44,277 nt of DNA from a virus: IMG/VR virus record IMGVR_UViG_3300013136_000846, positions 1 to 44,277 of that record. The stretch is one strand, 5' to 3'. Shown here piece after piece: positions 8,206 through 16,523 of the stretch; position 1 is the stretch's first letter; the number at the start of each line of letters is the position of its first letter. The translations under genes and the position numbers were made by a program. The notes beneath the pieces were generated by a model. It had not been told where the DNA came from, did not search any database, and was given only the letters and a program-made list of their open reading frames with translations.

Positions 8206-8217
8206 TCAGAGTTTTTT
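8190..8217. terminator. Bidirectional intrinsic terminator
   Basis: CTCTGATTAATCAGAG (8196-8211) is a perfect 16-base palindrome flanked by A-run and T-run, placed between the convergent genes ending at 8205 and 8220. Confidence 0.88.
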
Positions 8218-8219
8218 AT

Positions 8220-8939
8220 TTATTTAGAATAGAAATTTTTCATTTCTTTTAATTGAATGACTAAATTTGGAGTCATAAAATCACCTTGCATACAATTATT
8301 TTTTGATATAGAAGACTCTACAGGTACAATTTCAATATCCTTATTGAATATTTGCTTAATCTTCTCTAAAATTTCATATTTGGATAGACAGTATGGATTT
8401 GATAAAATTGTAACATGATTATAGAGATCCCAACTTTTCATTATTTTTTCTGACCATTTAGACCACTCTAAAGTCGTATTTCCGTTCCAATATTGATTTG
8501 TGAATCCATTAACTGTTCCTTCTGAATTCAAAAACCATTCTAGAAAAGAATAACTTCCCTCTTTTTCAAAGCCTATAATAGATGATTTTATAATTTTAGT
8601 GTTATCTGAAAGAGATTGTCTAGCCATCTCTTTGGATTCTCCATAAGGTGTATCTGATGGTTCATCTGTGTCTGGATGTATAATCTTAACACCGAGAGAA
8701 TCAAGCCATATTGGTAGTTCATAATTTATTAAATTATAGAGATCATCACTAGGTTTTTTTTGAGGTATCATACCAATACAGTTAATGATATAATCAACTT
8801 TTTGTTCGGAAACAAATGATTTAAAATCCTCATCAGGCCATCTTAAATCTGTTGTAACTATATCATAATTCTTAGAAGTGAAATATGAATATACCATATT
8901 TCCTAATAAGCCATTGTGTCCTAAAATTAATATTTTCAT
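8220..8939 (-). CDS. RmlD-like NAD(P)-dependent sugar reductase
   Basis: A 239-residue short-chain dehydrogenase/reductase of the dTDP-4-dehydrorhamnose reductase type. The N-terminal G-x2-G-x2-G cofactor loop is GHNGLLG (residues 7-13), the catalytic Y-x3-K is in PYGESKEMA, and a VDYIINCIGMI strand resembles the RmlD substrate-side region. It is shorter than typical RmlD (about 290), so the exact product, probably a 6-deoxy-NDP-sugar, is uncertain. It is last in a leftward glycan cassette: the ATG overlaps the upstream glycosyltransferase stop by 4 nt (ATGA). It probably supplies an activated sugar to the neighbouring glycosyltransferases. Confidence 0.8.
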   Translation of the reverse strand: MKILILGHNGLLGNMVYSYFTSKNYDIVTTDLRWPDEDFKSFVSEQKVDYIINCIGMIPQKKPSDDLYNLINYELPIWLDSLGVKIIHPDTDEPSDTPYGESKEMARQSLSDNTKIIKSSIIGFEKEGSYSFLEWFLNSEGTVNGFTNQYWNGNTTLEWSKWSEKIMKSWDLYNHVTILSNPYCLSKYEILEKIKQIFNKDIEIVPVESSISKNNCMQGDFMTPNLVIQLKEMKNFYSK

Positions 8940-9907
8940 AATTTATTTTTTATTTTTAATATATTCATTGATTTAAATTGCTCGGTATTTTCAATAGTTT
9001 TAGTATAAAAAAGTTTACCATCAGCATATATATTTATAGATTTATTATTTTTATTTTTACCTAATAGTGTAAGAAGTTGCTCTCTTTTTATAAAACATCC
9101 ATTATATTCAATATAAATTGTAAAATTATTTGAATTATCAACAATATTTGAAAATAAATAAATATTATCACTTTCATCACAACAAGGAAAAATACCAGCG
9201 ACTAATCTCTTATTATCTATAAAATAATTATTATTTATATAGTTTAAAGCCGATGTAAAGTTTTGAAAATTAGATTTTTCTGTTAATTTTTTTGAAATTA
9301 AATTAATTTTAGCTTTATTTGCCATTAAGCCTCTATGAAAAACTTTCTCAACATTAGTTTCACCTGGTTTATTATAAAAATAGTCGTAAAATGTAGGTAT
9401 ACTTTCTGTCACTTTAAGTCCAATATTCGGGTTGCAAGAAAAAACAACTAAATACATAAAATCTGCTAATGGATAAGAACAAGAATCATAATTTTTTGAA
9501 CCTTCTCTGATTTCAGAAAAGGTTTCATCATCCAATTCAACATCAAAATCTAAAAAATAAACCATATCAAAACCTTTATCCTTAGCTAAAGCAAATCCAT
9601 TTCTGAGTTGAGTCCAAAATGCATAATCGTGATGAAAATCAAATGCTTTATCTATTCTAATGTTACTATCTTCATAAAAATACCAAAAACCTGTTTGATA
9701 TTTAGCAAAATCTTTTTGATATAAAATTTCATTATCAGGATCATAAACGAAGCCATCAACCTCTTTGATTATCTCTGCAGGTAATGTATAATGAGAACTA
9801 ATAAGAATTGGTAAATTGTGTTTTTTTAAATTACTTAGACATCTCCTTAATTCATTCAATCTTTCTTCTGTATGACAATACGCACCGATTAGAAAGCATT
9901 CTTTCAT
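8936..9907 (-). CDS. Putative GT-A glycosyltransferase
   Basis: A 323-residue predicted glycosyltransferase. The N-terminal strand (KECFLIGAYCHTEERLNELR) is shared with the protein at 12914-14032, marking the two as paralogues. A DxD-type metal and nucleotide-sugar motif occurs in MVYFLDFDVELDDETF near residues 120-135, preceded by a WTQLRNGF helix as in GT2/GT-A folds. The last 100 residues are Asn-rich with beta-strand character and no recognised domain. ATGA overlaps on both sides tie it to the dehydratase upstream and the reductase downstream. Sugar donor and acceptor unknown. Confidence 0.7.
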   Translation of the reverse strand: MKECFLIGAYCHTEERLNELRRCLSNLKKHNLPILISSHYTLPAEIIKEVDGFVYDPDNEILYQKDFAKYQTGFWYFYEDSNIRIDKAFDFHHDYAFWTQLRNGFALAKDKGFDMVYFLDFDVELDDETFSEIREGSKNYDSCSYPLADFMYLVVFSCNPNIGLKVTESIPTFYDYFYNKPGETNVEKVFHRGLMANKAKINLISKKLTEKSNFQNFTSALNYINNNYFIDNKRLVAGIFPCCDESDNIYLFSNIVDNSNNFTIYIEYNGCFIKREQLLTLLGKNKNNKSINIYADGKLFYTKTIENTEQFKSMNILKIKNKL

Positions 9908-10851
9908 ACTTTGTAGAAATCTTTTTTTAATAAAATCTGGCTCAGCTCTTCTTTTGAATATGTAAAATCTCGACTACAAAATTCATCACCAACAAATTTA
10001 CCAACCATATTATTCTTTTGAATATCAAGATAATGCATAAAATAACAATTTTTATCTTTTGAATAGTATGTTCTTGGTAATTCTTCTTTTGCTATCATAA
10101 TTTCATGAATTTTTTCAGAAATTCTAGGTTCACCAAGAGTATATTTTAATTCGAATTTCTCTTTGAAAATTTCAAATAAATCCTTAATAAGAAAACTTTT
10201 AGCATTAGGTATAACATTATAACCATTTACTCCTAGTGCATTTTCTATAACATCAATGGCATCATCAACATCTAACATAAATCTAGTCATTTCTTCTGAA
10301 TACAATGTTAATGAATAATTATTCTTAATACTATCCCAAATTAATGGTATAACACTTCCAGTTGAATTAGAAACATTACCATAAATAGCCGAAGATAGTC
10401 TAGTAGAACTTTTTTCTGAATTAACTATAAATAATTCACCAGCAACAAATTTCATAGATCCATAAAGTGTCGTAGCAGCTCTGGATTTATCAGAAGAAAT
10501 AAAGCAGGCGGACTCCATATCATTTTCTTCTGCACATCTACGAGAATTTATAGCACCATCTATAATAACTCTAACGGATTCTTCATAATTTTGATCTACT
10601 GCACCAATTTGTTTAAGAGAGGCAGCAAATATTCCAATATCTTGATTTTTAGATGCTCTTTTTAATAAATCAAAATTTCTAACATCACCAATAATACAAT
10701 TTACTTTTGGGAAATTCTTTTTAAGATAGTAATGTTTAGCTTCATCTCTAGAATAGATTGTTATTTCATTATTGTCATAATATCTATTAACAATATTTGT
10801 TCCGAGATAACCTGCACCTCCAGTTATAAAAATTCTTTTATTTTTAATCAT
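9904..10851 (-). CDS. FlaA1/PseB-like NDP-sugar 4,6-dehydratase
   Basis: A 315-residue extended short-chain dehydrogenase. The Rossmann loop is G11-G-A-G-Y-L-G17. The catalytic set S120-D121-K122 with Y130, eight residues after the Lys, reproduces the D132-K133-Y141 spacing of Helicobacter FlaA1/PseB. AASLKQIGAV and GSVIPLIWDSI are also typical of this subfamily. The expected reaction is UDP-GlcNAc to a UDP-4-keto-6-deoxy-hexose (inverting type), the entry to pseudaminic-acid-like or 6-deoxy-amino sugars. No PseC-H genes are seen here, so the product may go to the RmlD-like reductase next door. It overlaps the next gene by 4 nt. Confidence 0.82.
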   Translation of the reverse strand: MIKNKRIFITGGAGYLGTNIVNRYYDNNEITIYSRDEAKHYYLKKNFPKVNCIIGDVRNFDLLKRASKNQDIGIFAASLKQIGAVDQNYEESVRVIIDGAINSRRCAEENDMESACFISSDKSRAATTLYGSMKFVAGELFIVNSEKSSTRLSSAIYGNVSNSTGSVIPLIWDSIKNNYSLTLYSEEMTRFMLDVDDAIDVIENALGVNGYNVIPNAKSFLIKDLFEIFKEKFELKYTLGEPRISEKIHEIMIAKEELPRTYYSKDKNCYFMHYLDIQKNNMVGKFVGDEFCSRDFTYSKEELSQILLKKDFYKV

Positions 10852-10869
10852 TATAATTTATATTAATTT

Positions 10870-12336
10870 TTACTGCTTATAAAAATATATCATAGCAAAA
10901 CCAGGATTTAAATTTACCCAGCAATTAAATCCTCTTTTTAAATAGTTCTGAACAATATTATTTTTTTGTTCGTCATTCATATCATTAAAATTATACCATT
11001 TTATTGATATTTTATTAATTTTTGATAAATTAGTTTCGTTAATACCATTAATAATTTTTTCTTCTTTACCCATATTATCTATTTTCAAAAAATCGATATT
11101 ATCTATTAATCCAGCATTAAATAAATAATCTATGGTATATGAATATTCATTAACTTCATCTGATATATCTGAATTAAAAAGAATCGTATTCTTATAAGAA
11201 TTTAATCTTAATAATTCAAATTTTTCTAAATCTGATTCGAAACATATAATTTTTGAACTCATTTTTAGATACGAATATCTTTCAAAAAAACCTATATCGG
11301 CACCTATATCGAGAACAATATCACCAGAATTTATATTTAGTAATTCTCTATATTCAAAAAGTCTACATTCGTCATATTTTTGATTTAGTTCTGAATGTGA
11401 TCTATCTTGTTCTAAACTTATTACTTTATATTTATTTATAAAAAATGATTTTGAATTATTAAAACTTTCATTCATTTTCATTTTAATAAATTCTATCATT
11501 TCATCAGCATCTTTTAAATTTTTATTTTCGTGAAAATATAAGACTTGATTTTTATCTTCTGGAATATAATTCCATCCCCATCTATTACCGAAATTATTTG
11601 GACTTTTTCCATTCCAATAAGTATAAAAAAACTTTAAAATATTTGAATTTGTATTATATTTATCGTGTTGACAAAGGAGCGATAAATTAGATAATGGTAA
11701 AGTTTTTGTAAATCCATATTTATTATGCATAAAATTATGAAGACTTTCATCATTCCAAGCTAATAATTTATCATATAAACCTTTATTATAAATGTCATGA
11801 AAAATATCTAATATTTCCATAAAAAACCATTCACAATTTTTATTATAAAGAAAGAAGCAAGCATGCAGATCCTTTTTGAGAATTTTTCTAGGATAATTAA
11901 AATATTCACATATTTTTTCACCCATATGTTGAGCTGAACCATCTGGAGATCTAATAATTTGTTCATCATGTACATGAATTTCACCAATTGGATAATTTTC
12001 TATTTGAGAAAAATAATTAGATGCTAATTCTATATTTATATTTGCTACTATATCACCATCCATCCAAATATAATTATCAAATCCTTCTTTTAGTGACTCT
12101 ATACAGACCTGTTGTTTCCAAAACCATTTATCATGACTAGTTTTTATTGGAAATATAAGTTCTTTTTTTATTAAATTTGGATAATCAAAAGGTACTTTAC
12201 AATTTATACCATATACTATAATTTTTCTAGATGATACATTAGATAAAGAAATTACAAGCTTCTCTATTATATCCATATAATATAAGTCACCACATGTCAC
12301 ATACACGAAATCTGTATCATCATACTTAGTTATCAT
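10870..12336 (-). CDS. Fusion of glycosyltransferase-like domain and FkbM-type methyltransferase
   Basis: A 488-residue two-domain protein. Residues 1-290 look like a GT-A-type transferase: an N-terminal TDFVYVTCGDLYY strand, then KWFWKQQVCIES and NYIWMDGDIVAN with a D-G-D acidic motif. From about residue 310 a SAM-dependent methyltransferase of the FkbM type follows: SGDIVLDIGADIGFF (SAM loop), IICFESDLEKFELL, and FLKIDNMGKEEKIINGI near the C-terminus. FkbM enzymes O-methylate sugars and related products. A single chain that adds and caps a sugar is plausible. It overlaps the methyltransferase gene at 12333-12899 by 4 nt. Codon use is like its neighbours. Confidence 0.75.
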   Translation of the reverse strand: MITKYDDTDFVYVTCGDLYYMDIIEKLVISLSNVSSRKIIVYGINCKVPFDYPNLIKKELIFPIKTSHDKWFWKQQVCIESLKEGFDNYIWMDGDIVANINIELASNYFSQIENYPIGEIHVHDEQIIRSPDGSAQHMGEKICEYFNYPRKILKKDLHACFFLYNKNCEWFFMEILDIFHDIYNKGLYDKLLAWNDESLHNFMHNKYGFTKTLPLSNLSLLCQHDKYNTNSNILKFFYTYWNGKSPNNFGNRWGWNYIPEDKNQVLYFHENKNLKDADEMIEFIKMKMNESFNNSKSFFINKYKVISLEQDRSHSELNQKYDECRLFEYRELLNINSGDIVLDIGADIGFFERYSYLKMSSKIICFESDLEKFELLRLNSYKNTILFNSDISDEVNEYSYTIDYLFNAGLIDNIDFLKIDNMGKEEKIINGINETNLSKINKISIKWYNFNDMNDEQKNNIVQNYLKRGFNCWVNLNPGFAMIYFYKQ

Positions 12337-12899
12337 ATAAACTTAGAAATTCTTTTATCTTTTTTTCTATTAACTATACTTAATCCCATATCACATACTG
12401 GAAGAGTAACTATATCTAACTCTGGATGATTTGAATAAATATAATCATGTATATGATATGAATCTGAACAATATCCAGGTAGTAACATTATTTGATGAAT
12501 TGGATCTGTATCATGTAAGAATATAATACCAAATTCGTTTAGAATTTTTAGCGAATTCTCAAAATCTCTTCTCACATAAAGCCAATCATGATTGGCATCA
12601 ATAAATATAATATCAAATGTTTCAGTATTTCTTAAAAAAAATTCATCAGTCGTCATCAAGTGATATTCTATATTATTTTTATCTATTAATTTATCAAAGA
12701 TATCAACACCAACACATTTTTCGACACTATTTCTAATAAAATGAATATTATTACCATCAGCTACACCAAGTTCTAAGTATTTTTTACAATTGGTTGTTTT
12801 AACTATTTGTAGAATAATATTTGAATAAATATCTACATTTTTATAATCTGATATTTCATTAATATAATTATATCTACCATATGCATACTTATCTATCAT
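12333..12899 (-). CDS. Class I SAM-dependent methyltransferase
   Basis: A 188-residue small methyltransferase. Motif I is KYLELGVADGNN, followed by CVGVDIFDK (acidic ribose-binding end of strand 2), FDIIFIDANHDW (strand 4) and a GGIIFLHDT-like strand (FGIIFLHDTDP). This pattern fits the Methyltransf_24 group found in glycan and antibiotic clusters. It starts 14 nt after the upstream glycosyltransferase gene and ends in an ATGA overlap with the GT-FkbM fusion, so it belongs to the same leftward cassette. Substrate unknown, probably a sugar. Confidence 0.8.
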   Translation of the reverse strand: MIDKYAYGRYNYINEISDYKNVDIYSNIILQIVKTTNCKKYLELGVADGNNIHFIRNSVEKCVGVDIFDKLIDKNNIEYHLMTTDEFFLRNTETFDIIFIDANHDWLYVRRDFENSLKILNEFGIIFLHDTDPIHQIMLLPGYCSDSYHIHDYIYSNHPELDIVTLPVCDMGLSIVNRKKDKRISKFI

Positions 12900-12913
12900 T
12901 TTAATATATTTTT

Positions 12914-14032
12914 TTAATCAAATTTAGGCTGAATATTTTGAAATTTCATAACATTAATTATATTATCTTGTACCGGCTCATCATTAATTGAAATTGATAG
13001 TTGTTTATTATCTATTATTCTTGTTATTTCATTTATAGTGAAATTAGTTAATATTGAATGATATTTTTCTGTTATATTAAATGCGGTTATAGTTTCATCT
13101 TTTATACTAATTACTATTTTATTTATTGGTTTAGTAATTTCAAAAAATAAAATCTCAAATCTATTATGCTCATGATTGCTACCACCAAAAATAAAAAACC
13201 AATCATGTTCGTTACCAAATTCATCTTTATATTTCTTTTTAATTAGATCGAAACCATTAGCTTCTGATATAGTAGTATATACATCATTATCTTCTTTCTT
13301 TTCAATTGAATTTTTAGTCACAGCATCTCCTAGATGAAGTTTAAATTGTGAATCATCAAATTTCTTTATTTTATACGAATTTAAACCTATTGATATATTT
13401 TTTTGATTTCCTCTTTCTTCAATTTTTTTGATTACTTCCATTATATAAGTTTCTAGCATCGTATCTCTAGATGCTAAATATTTTTCTAGAGTTAATTCAT
13501 TTGTGAAAACATCTACAAAACTTTTTTTAATAGAAAAAAATACAATAAATATTAAATTTTCATCAGATACTTGATTGGCTGAGAAATCTCTAGGCTTCAT
13601 ATTGGTATATTCAAAAACCGCATCATACTCATCAAGAAAATTTTGATGTTTTCTAAAAACAAAATCACTAATGAAGGTATCATAATTAATTATATGTATT
13701 TTCTCATAATTTTTGGCTTTTAGAAATTTAAGAGACTCAACCCATTGATTCATAACAGCATATGAATAATCAGGATTAGGTATAGTTAATAATTTATTTG
13801 CTGTTTTATACCACTTCCATCTTATAATTGATTTTGATCCATCTCTGATGATGGGATTGGTTGAATCGTAAATGTAGAAAGTTGCAAGCTTCTGAACTTG
13901 TAAATCTAAAGGATAGTGAGCATGAATTAATATATCTATATTAAAATTCTTTAAATTATTTATGCATTTTATTAATTCTTCAACTCTATCCTGCGTATTA
14001 CAATATGAAGTGATTACGAAACATTCTTTCAT
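12914..14032 (-). CDS. Putative glycosyltransferase, paralogue of the protein at 8936-9907
   Basis: A 372-residue protein. Its first 100 residues match the pattern of the protein at 8936-9907 (KECFVITSYCNTQDRVEELIKCINNLK, with HAHYPL in place of SSHYTL), followed by a long insert and an IHIINYDTFISD strand where the paralogue has FLDFDVE. The DxD is reduced to N-Y-D-T, so catalytic activity is less certain. The C-terminal 120 residues (FFIFGGSNHEHNRFEILFFE) are beta-rich, perhaps a carbohydrate-binding accessory. I chose the ATG at 14032; a TTG one codon earlier is unlikely. It is first in the leftward cassette, divergent from the acidic protein at 14135. Confidence 0.68.
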   Translation of the reverse strand: MKECFVITSYCNTQDRVEELIKCINNLKNFNIDILIHAHYPLDLQVQKLATFYIYDSTNPIIRDGSKSIIRWKWYKTANKLLTIPNPDYSYAVMNQWVESLKFLKAKNYEKIHIINYDTFISDFVFRKHQNFLDEYDAVFEYTNMKPRDFSANQVSDENLIFIVFFSIKKSFVDVFTNELTLEKYLASRDTMLETYIMEVIKKIEERGNQKNISIGLNSYKIKKFDDSQFKLHLGDAVTKNSIEKKEDNDVYTTISEANGFDLIKKKYKDEFGNEHDWFFIFGGSNHEHNRFEILFFEITKPINKIVISIKDETITAFNITEKYHSILTNFTINEITRIIDNKQLSISINDEPVQDNIINVMKFQNIQPKFD

Positions 14033-14134
14033 CAAAAAACATTATTTTATTAAAATATATAGTTTTTTATATTGGTTTTATATTAAAAAAAATGAAATTA
14101 GTTTTTTTATATATACCATAAATAAATTTTTTAT

Positions 14135-15070
14135 ATGTTACCGAGAGAAACAACCGTTAGACAATTGAAAAAAATGCGAGAAGAAACCAAAGGAAAAGAT
14201 ATTGGTGATTTAACCGTAAATGATAGAATGAATAAAAACTTACCAAATTTACAATACATAGGTAATCCAGTCGATATGGGAATTGAATCTTGGGAAGAAT
14301 TTTCTAAGCGTGATAATAAATTACAAACAATCGCATTTAAATCAAAATTAGTTAATAAACCATTAGTTAAAGAAAATAAAAAAGAAATTATGGAAAATAA
14401 AATCAATAATGTATTAAGTTTTCAAGATTTTGATAAAAATTGGAAACCAGAAGAATCTAAAAAAACCAAAAGAACCGAGGTTGCAAAAGATATTTTAAAA
14501 GAAGATGTCGAAAAATTTGAAGCATTTTATAATGTTGAAGATTTAGATGATGAAGATTTAGAAGATCTAGAAGGTCTAGATACTGATGATTTAGATAATT
14601 TAGAAGATGATAATGTACTTGAATTTGAAGATGAAGATGATATTGATGAAAATGTTAAAACATTCGAAGCATTTAGTCTTAAAGATGTTGATAAAAAAGA
14701 GGTTAAACAACCTGAATATACAATATTGGGTGAAGAAAAAGAGCCTAAATCAAATCCGTTATTTGGTATTGGAGCCGTTAAAGATCAAGAAAATAAAAAA
14801 ATTGCTTGGTTTAATAATTTTGTAATTGATCCAAAGACACCAAAAGAAAGACCAATATTAAATGCTGGACAATTTATTAATACTGAGAAAGTTAAAGGCT
14901 ATATTAATAGAATCGAAGGTAATAAAGTTTATGTTGAATCTTTAGATGAACCCACAAAAATAGTTGAAATTAGTATTAAAGATGCTGTAAAACCACCTAT
15001 TGAGCAGAAAGAAGAATTAAATAAATTCAACGAAATAGTTGATAAACTGAATAAAGAATACTTAAAATAA
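14135..15070 (+). CDS. Acidic hypothetical protein, possibly virion or prohead associated
   Basis: A 311-residue protein with no recognised domain. A central stretch (about residues 130-170) is almost entirely Asp, Glu and Leu in D-L-E/D repeats, so it is very acidic and probably disordered. Two FEAF motifs (around residues 128 and 179) and an LSFQDF motif (around residue 94) resemble the N-terminal LSLDDF of the 3759-4280 protein. The C-terminal third looks folded, with beta-strands (GYINRIEGNKVYVESLDE). The upstream gap has CATAAATA, close to the T4 late-promoter TATAAATA, so late expression is possible. It ends at a strong terminator shared with the convergent gene. Confidence 0.65.
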   Translation: MLPRETTVRQLKKMREETKGKDIGDLTVNDRMNKNLPNLQYIGNPVDMGIESWEEFSKRDNKLQTIAFKSKLVNKPLVKENKKEIMENKINNVLSFQDFDKNWKPEESKKTKRTEVAKDILKEDVEKFEAFYNVEDLDDEDLEDLEGLDTDDLDNLEDDNVLEFEDEDDIDENVKTFEAFSLKDVDKKEVKQPEYTILGEEKEPKSNPLFGIGAVKDQENKKIAWFNNFVIDPKTPKERPILNAGQFINTEKVKGYINRIEGNKVYVESLDEPTKIVEISIKDAVKPPIEQKEELNKFNEIVDKLNKEYLK

Positions 15071-15072
15071 AC

Positions 15073-15105
15073 AAAAAAATCCTCTTTTTTAAGAGGATTT
15101 TTTTT
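15073..15105. terminator. Bidirectional intrinsic terminator
   Basis: ATCCTCTT pairs with AAGAGGAT around a TTTT loop, with a seven-A run before and an eight-T run after. It separates convergent genes ending at 15070 and 15104; the last bases overlap the stop of the leftward gene. Confidence 0.88.
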
Positions 15106-15985
15106 ATAGTTCGCTTAACACTATTCTTGCTATATTTCTTACATTATTTTCGTTAATAATAAATTTGGATTCACTATATCTGACACATTTTGCAAGATAT
15201 AATGGATGACCGCTATTATATCCATTTTCAGCATCACCAGATCCTCCAAAATCTACTATAATATTATATTTAGCCTTAGAAAAAAATCCAGGTATAAACA
15301 TAATACCACTTAAAGATCCTATATTAGCAATACAAAGAGGATCACTACATAATGATGCATACTCTTGAAGATTGACATGTTTAACCTTAACACCATCACA
15401 AAATCTTTCAGAATCTTTACCAACGACAAAAATATTAATATAATTTTTTAATTCATTAATTAGACGAAAAGACCATTCATCGCTCATGTTTCTGAAGGAT
15501 GCATGATCTCTTTTTCTAATTCCAAAACAAATATATTTTTTATTATTATGAATTGCTGTCGTATCACATTTTAAGAAATCGGTTATAATTTCCTTATCCT
15601 CATTAAAATATTTATATTCTCTATTTTGATTGTTATTTGATGTATAATATTCTTCAAAATAACACAAATTAAAATAATTTTTACAAGATTCTAAAACTTT
15701 TTCTACTAAGTTTAATTCCGAAATATCTTGATTTGATTTTTTTATTTCTAAATATTCCTCATATGATATAACATTGTTAAAAACAGACTGATATAGAAAT
15801 TTTCTATCTTTTTGTGTAACAATAACATCATCTTTAGATATTTTACCTTCTTTATAATATCTCTTACATAAGAGATGTGTTGTTACCATTTCCCAACCTA
15901 ATTCAAAGTACATTAATAGTGAATTAGAATCATTTCCTACTCTACCTTCAGATTTATTTACGGATACAATAATATATTTATTCAT
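15104..15985 (-). CDS. Hypothetical protein, possibly GT-B-like glycosyltransferase
   Basis: A 293-residue protein that I cannot assign firmly. The C-terminal half has the feel of a GT-B nucleotide-sugar-binding domain: a KYICFGIRKRDH strand, NIFVVGKDSERFC, then ANIGSLSGIMFIPGFF and a glycine-rich DFGGSGDAENGYNSG loop. The N-terminal half is helical and Tyr/Asn-rich. Such proteins occur in surface-polysaccharide loci, which fits the rest of the window. There is no membrane segment or signal. It lies 12 nt after the small Cys-rich gene and converges on the acidic-protein gene. Confidence 0.5.
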   Translation of the reverse strand: MNKYIIVSVNKSEGRVGNDSNSLLMYFELGWEMVTTHLLCKRYYKEGKISKDDVIVTQKDRKFLYQSVFNNVISYEEYLEIKKSNQDISELNLVEKVLESCKNYFNLCYFEEYYTSNNNQNREYKYFNEDKEIITDFLKCDTTAIHNNKKYICFGIRKRDHASFRNMSDEWSFRLINELKNYINIFVVGKDSERFCDGVKVKHVNLQEYASLCSDPLCIANIGSLSGIMFIPGFFSKAKYNIIVDFGGSGDAENGYNSGHPLYLAKCVRYSESKFIINENNVRNIARIVLSEL

Positions 15986-15997
15986 TTATTAATTTTT

Positions 15998-16192
15998 TTA
16001 TAAGATCTTTTCAACATAAAGATCACAATAATTAGAACATTTAGTTGTAATATGAAATTTCTTTTCTTTTCCATTTTTATCAAATAAAGGAGTTGCAAAA
16101 ATTTTAACTACATTAGTTTCACAGCACCCTATTTTCTTTGTTTGTTTTTGATAGTGAATACAATTGTCGCATCTATTCTGTTTAATTTCCAT
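15998..16192 (-). CDS. Small Cys-rich hypothetical protein
   Basis: A 64-residue protein from the ATG at 16192; a TTG nine codons earlier would only lengthen the overlap with the upstream gene. Six Cys occur in C-x2-C, CC, C-x3-C patterns (RCDNCIHYQ, GCCETNV, KCSNYCDLY), suggesting a bound zinc. The start overlaps the end of the 113-aa gene by 11 nt. Function unknown. Confidence 0.6.
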   Translation of the reverse strand: MEIKQNRCDNCIHYQKQTKKIGCCETNVVKIFATPLFDKNGKEKKFHITTKCSNYCDLYVEKIL

Positions 16193-16523
16193 AATTTTTT
16201 TTATTATTATATATGTCAAAAGATTCTATATGTTTTAATTTTTTAATTTCCTCATCTCTAATATCTTTCTGTTGTTTAGCTTTAATATTAGAAAATTTAA
16301 TCTGAGCATAATTTTCTAAACCAATATTCTTTGCTAACTTACCTATGATTTCGTGATTACTTTTTCTAAAAGTATATTCAAATTTTTTCAAAAGTAATTT
16401 AATATCATCCTCCGATAAATCTTCATGATTTTTAATTTTATTTACAAGTTCATTACCAGAATTTTTAAATCTATATTCTAACTTTTTATAGATTAAATCA
16501 TATTCATCCTTATCAAGTTTCAT
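16182..16523 (-). CDS. Hypothetical helical protein
   Basis: A 113-residue Lys-, Glu- and Asn-rich protein without a recognised domain. It contains an internal near-repeat: KKLEYRFKNSGNELVNKI (about residues 13-30) and KKFEYTFRKSNHEIIGKL (about residues 46-63), so it may have arisen by duplication of a helical unit. It overlaps the homing-endonuclease gene by 11 nt upstream and the Cys-rich gene by 11 nt downstream, so it is in the same leftward transcript. Confidence 0.6.
   Translation of the reverse strand: MKLDKDEYDLIYKKLEYRFKNSGNELVNKIKNHEDLSEDDIKLLLKKFEYTFRKSNHEIIGKLAKNIGLENYAQIKFSNIKAKQQKDIRDEEIKKLKHIESFDIYNNKKNYGN

Noticed and set aside
8220-14032. Chromosomal bacterial LPS locus rather than phage
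   Set aside because: The adjoining T4-type polymerase, PhoH, several free-standing homing endonucleases and phage-style gene packing argue for a phage genome.
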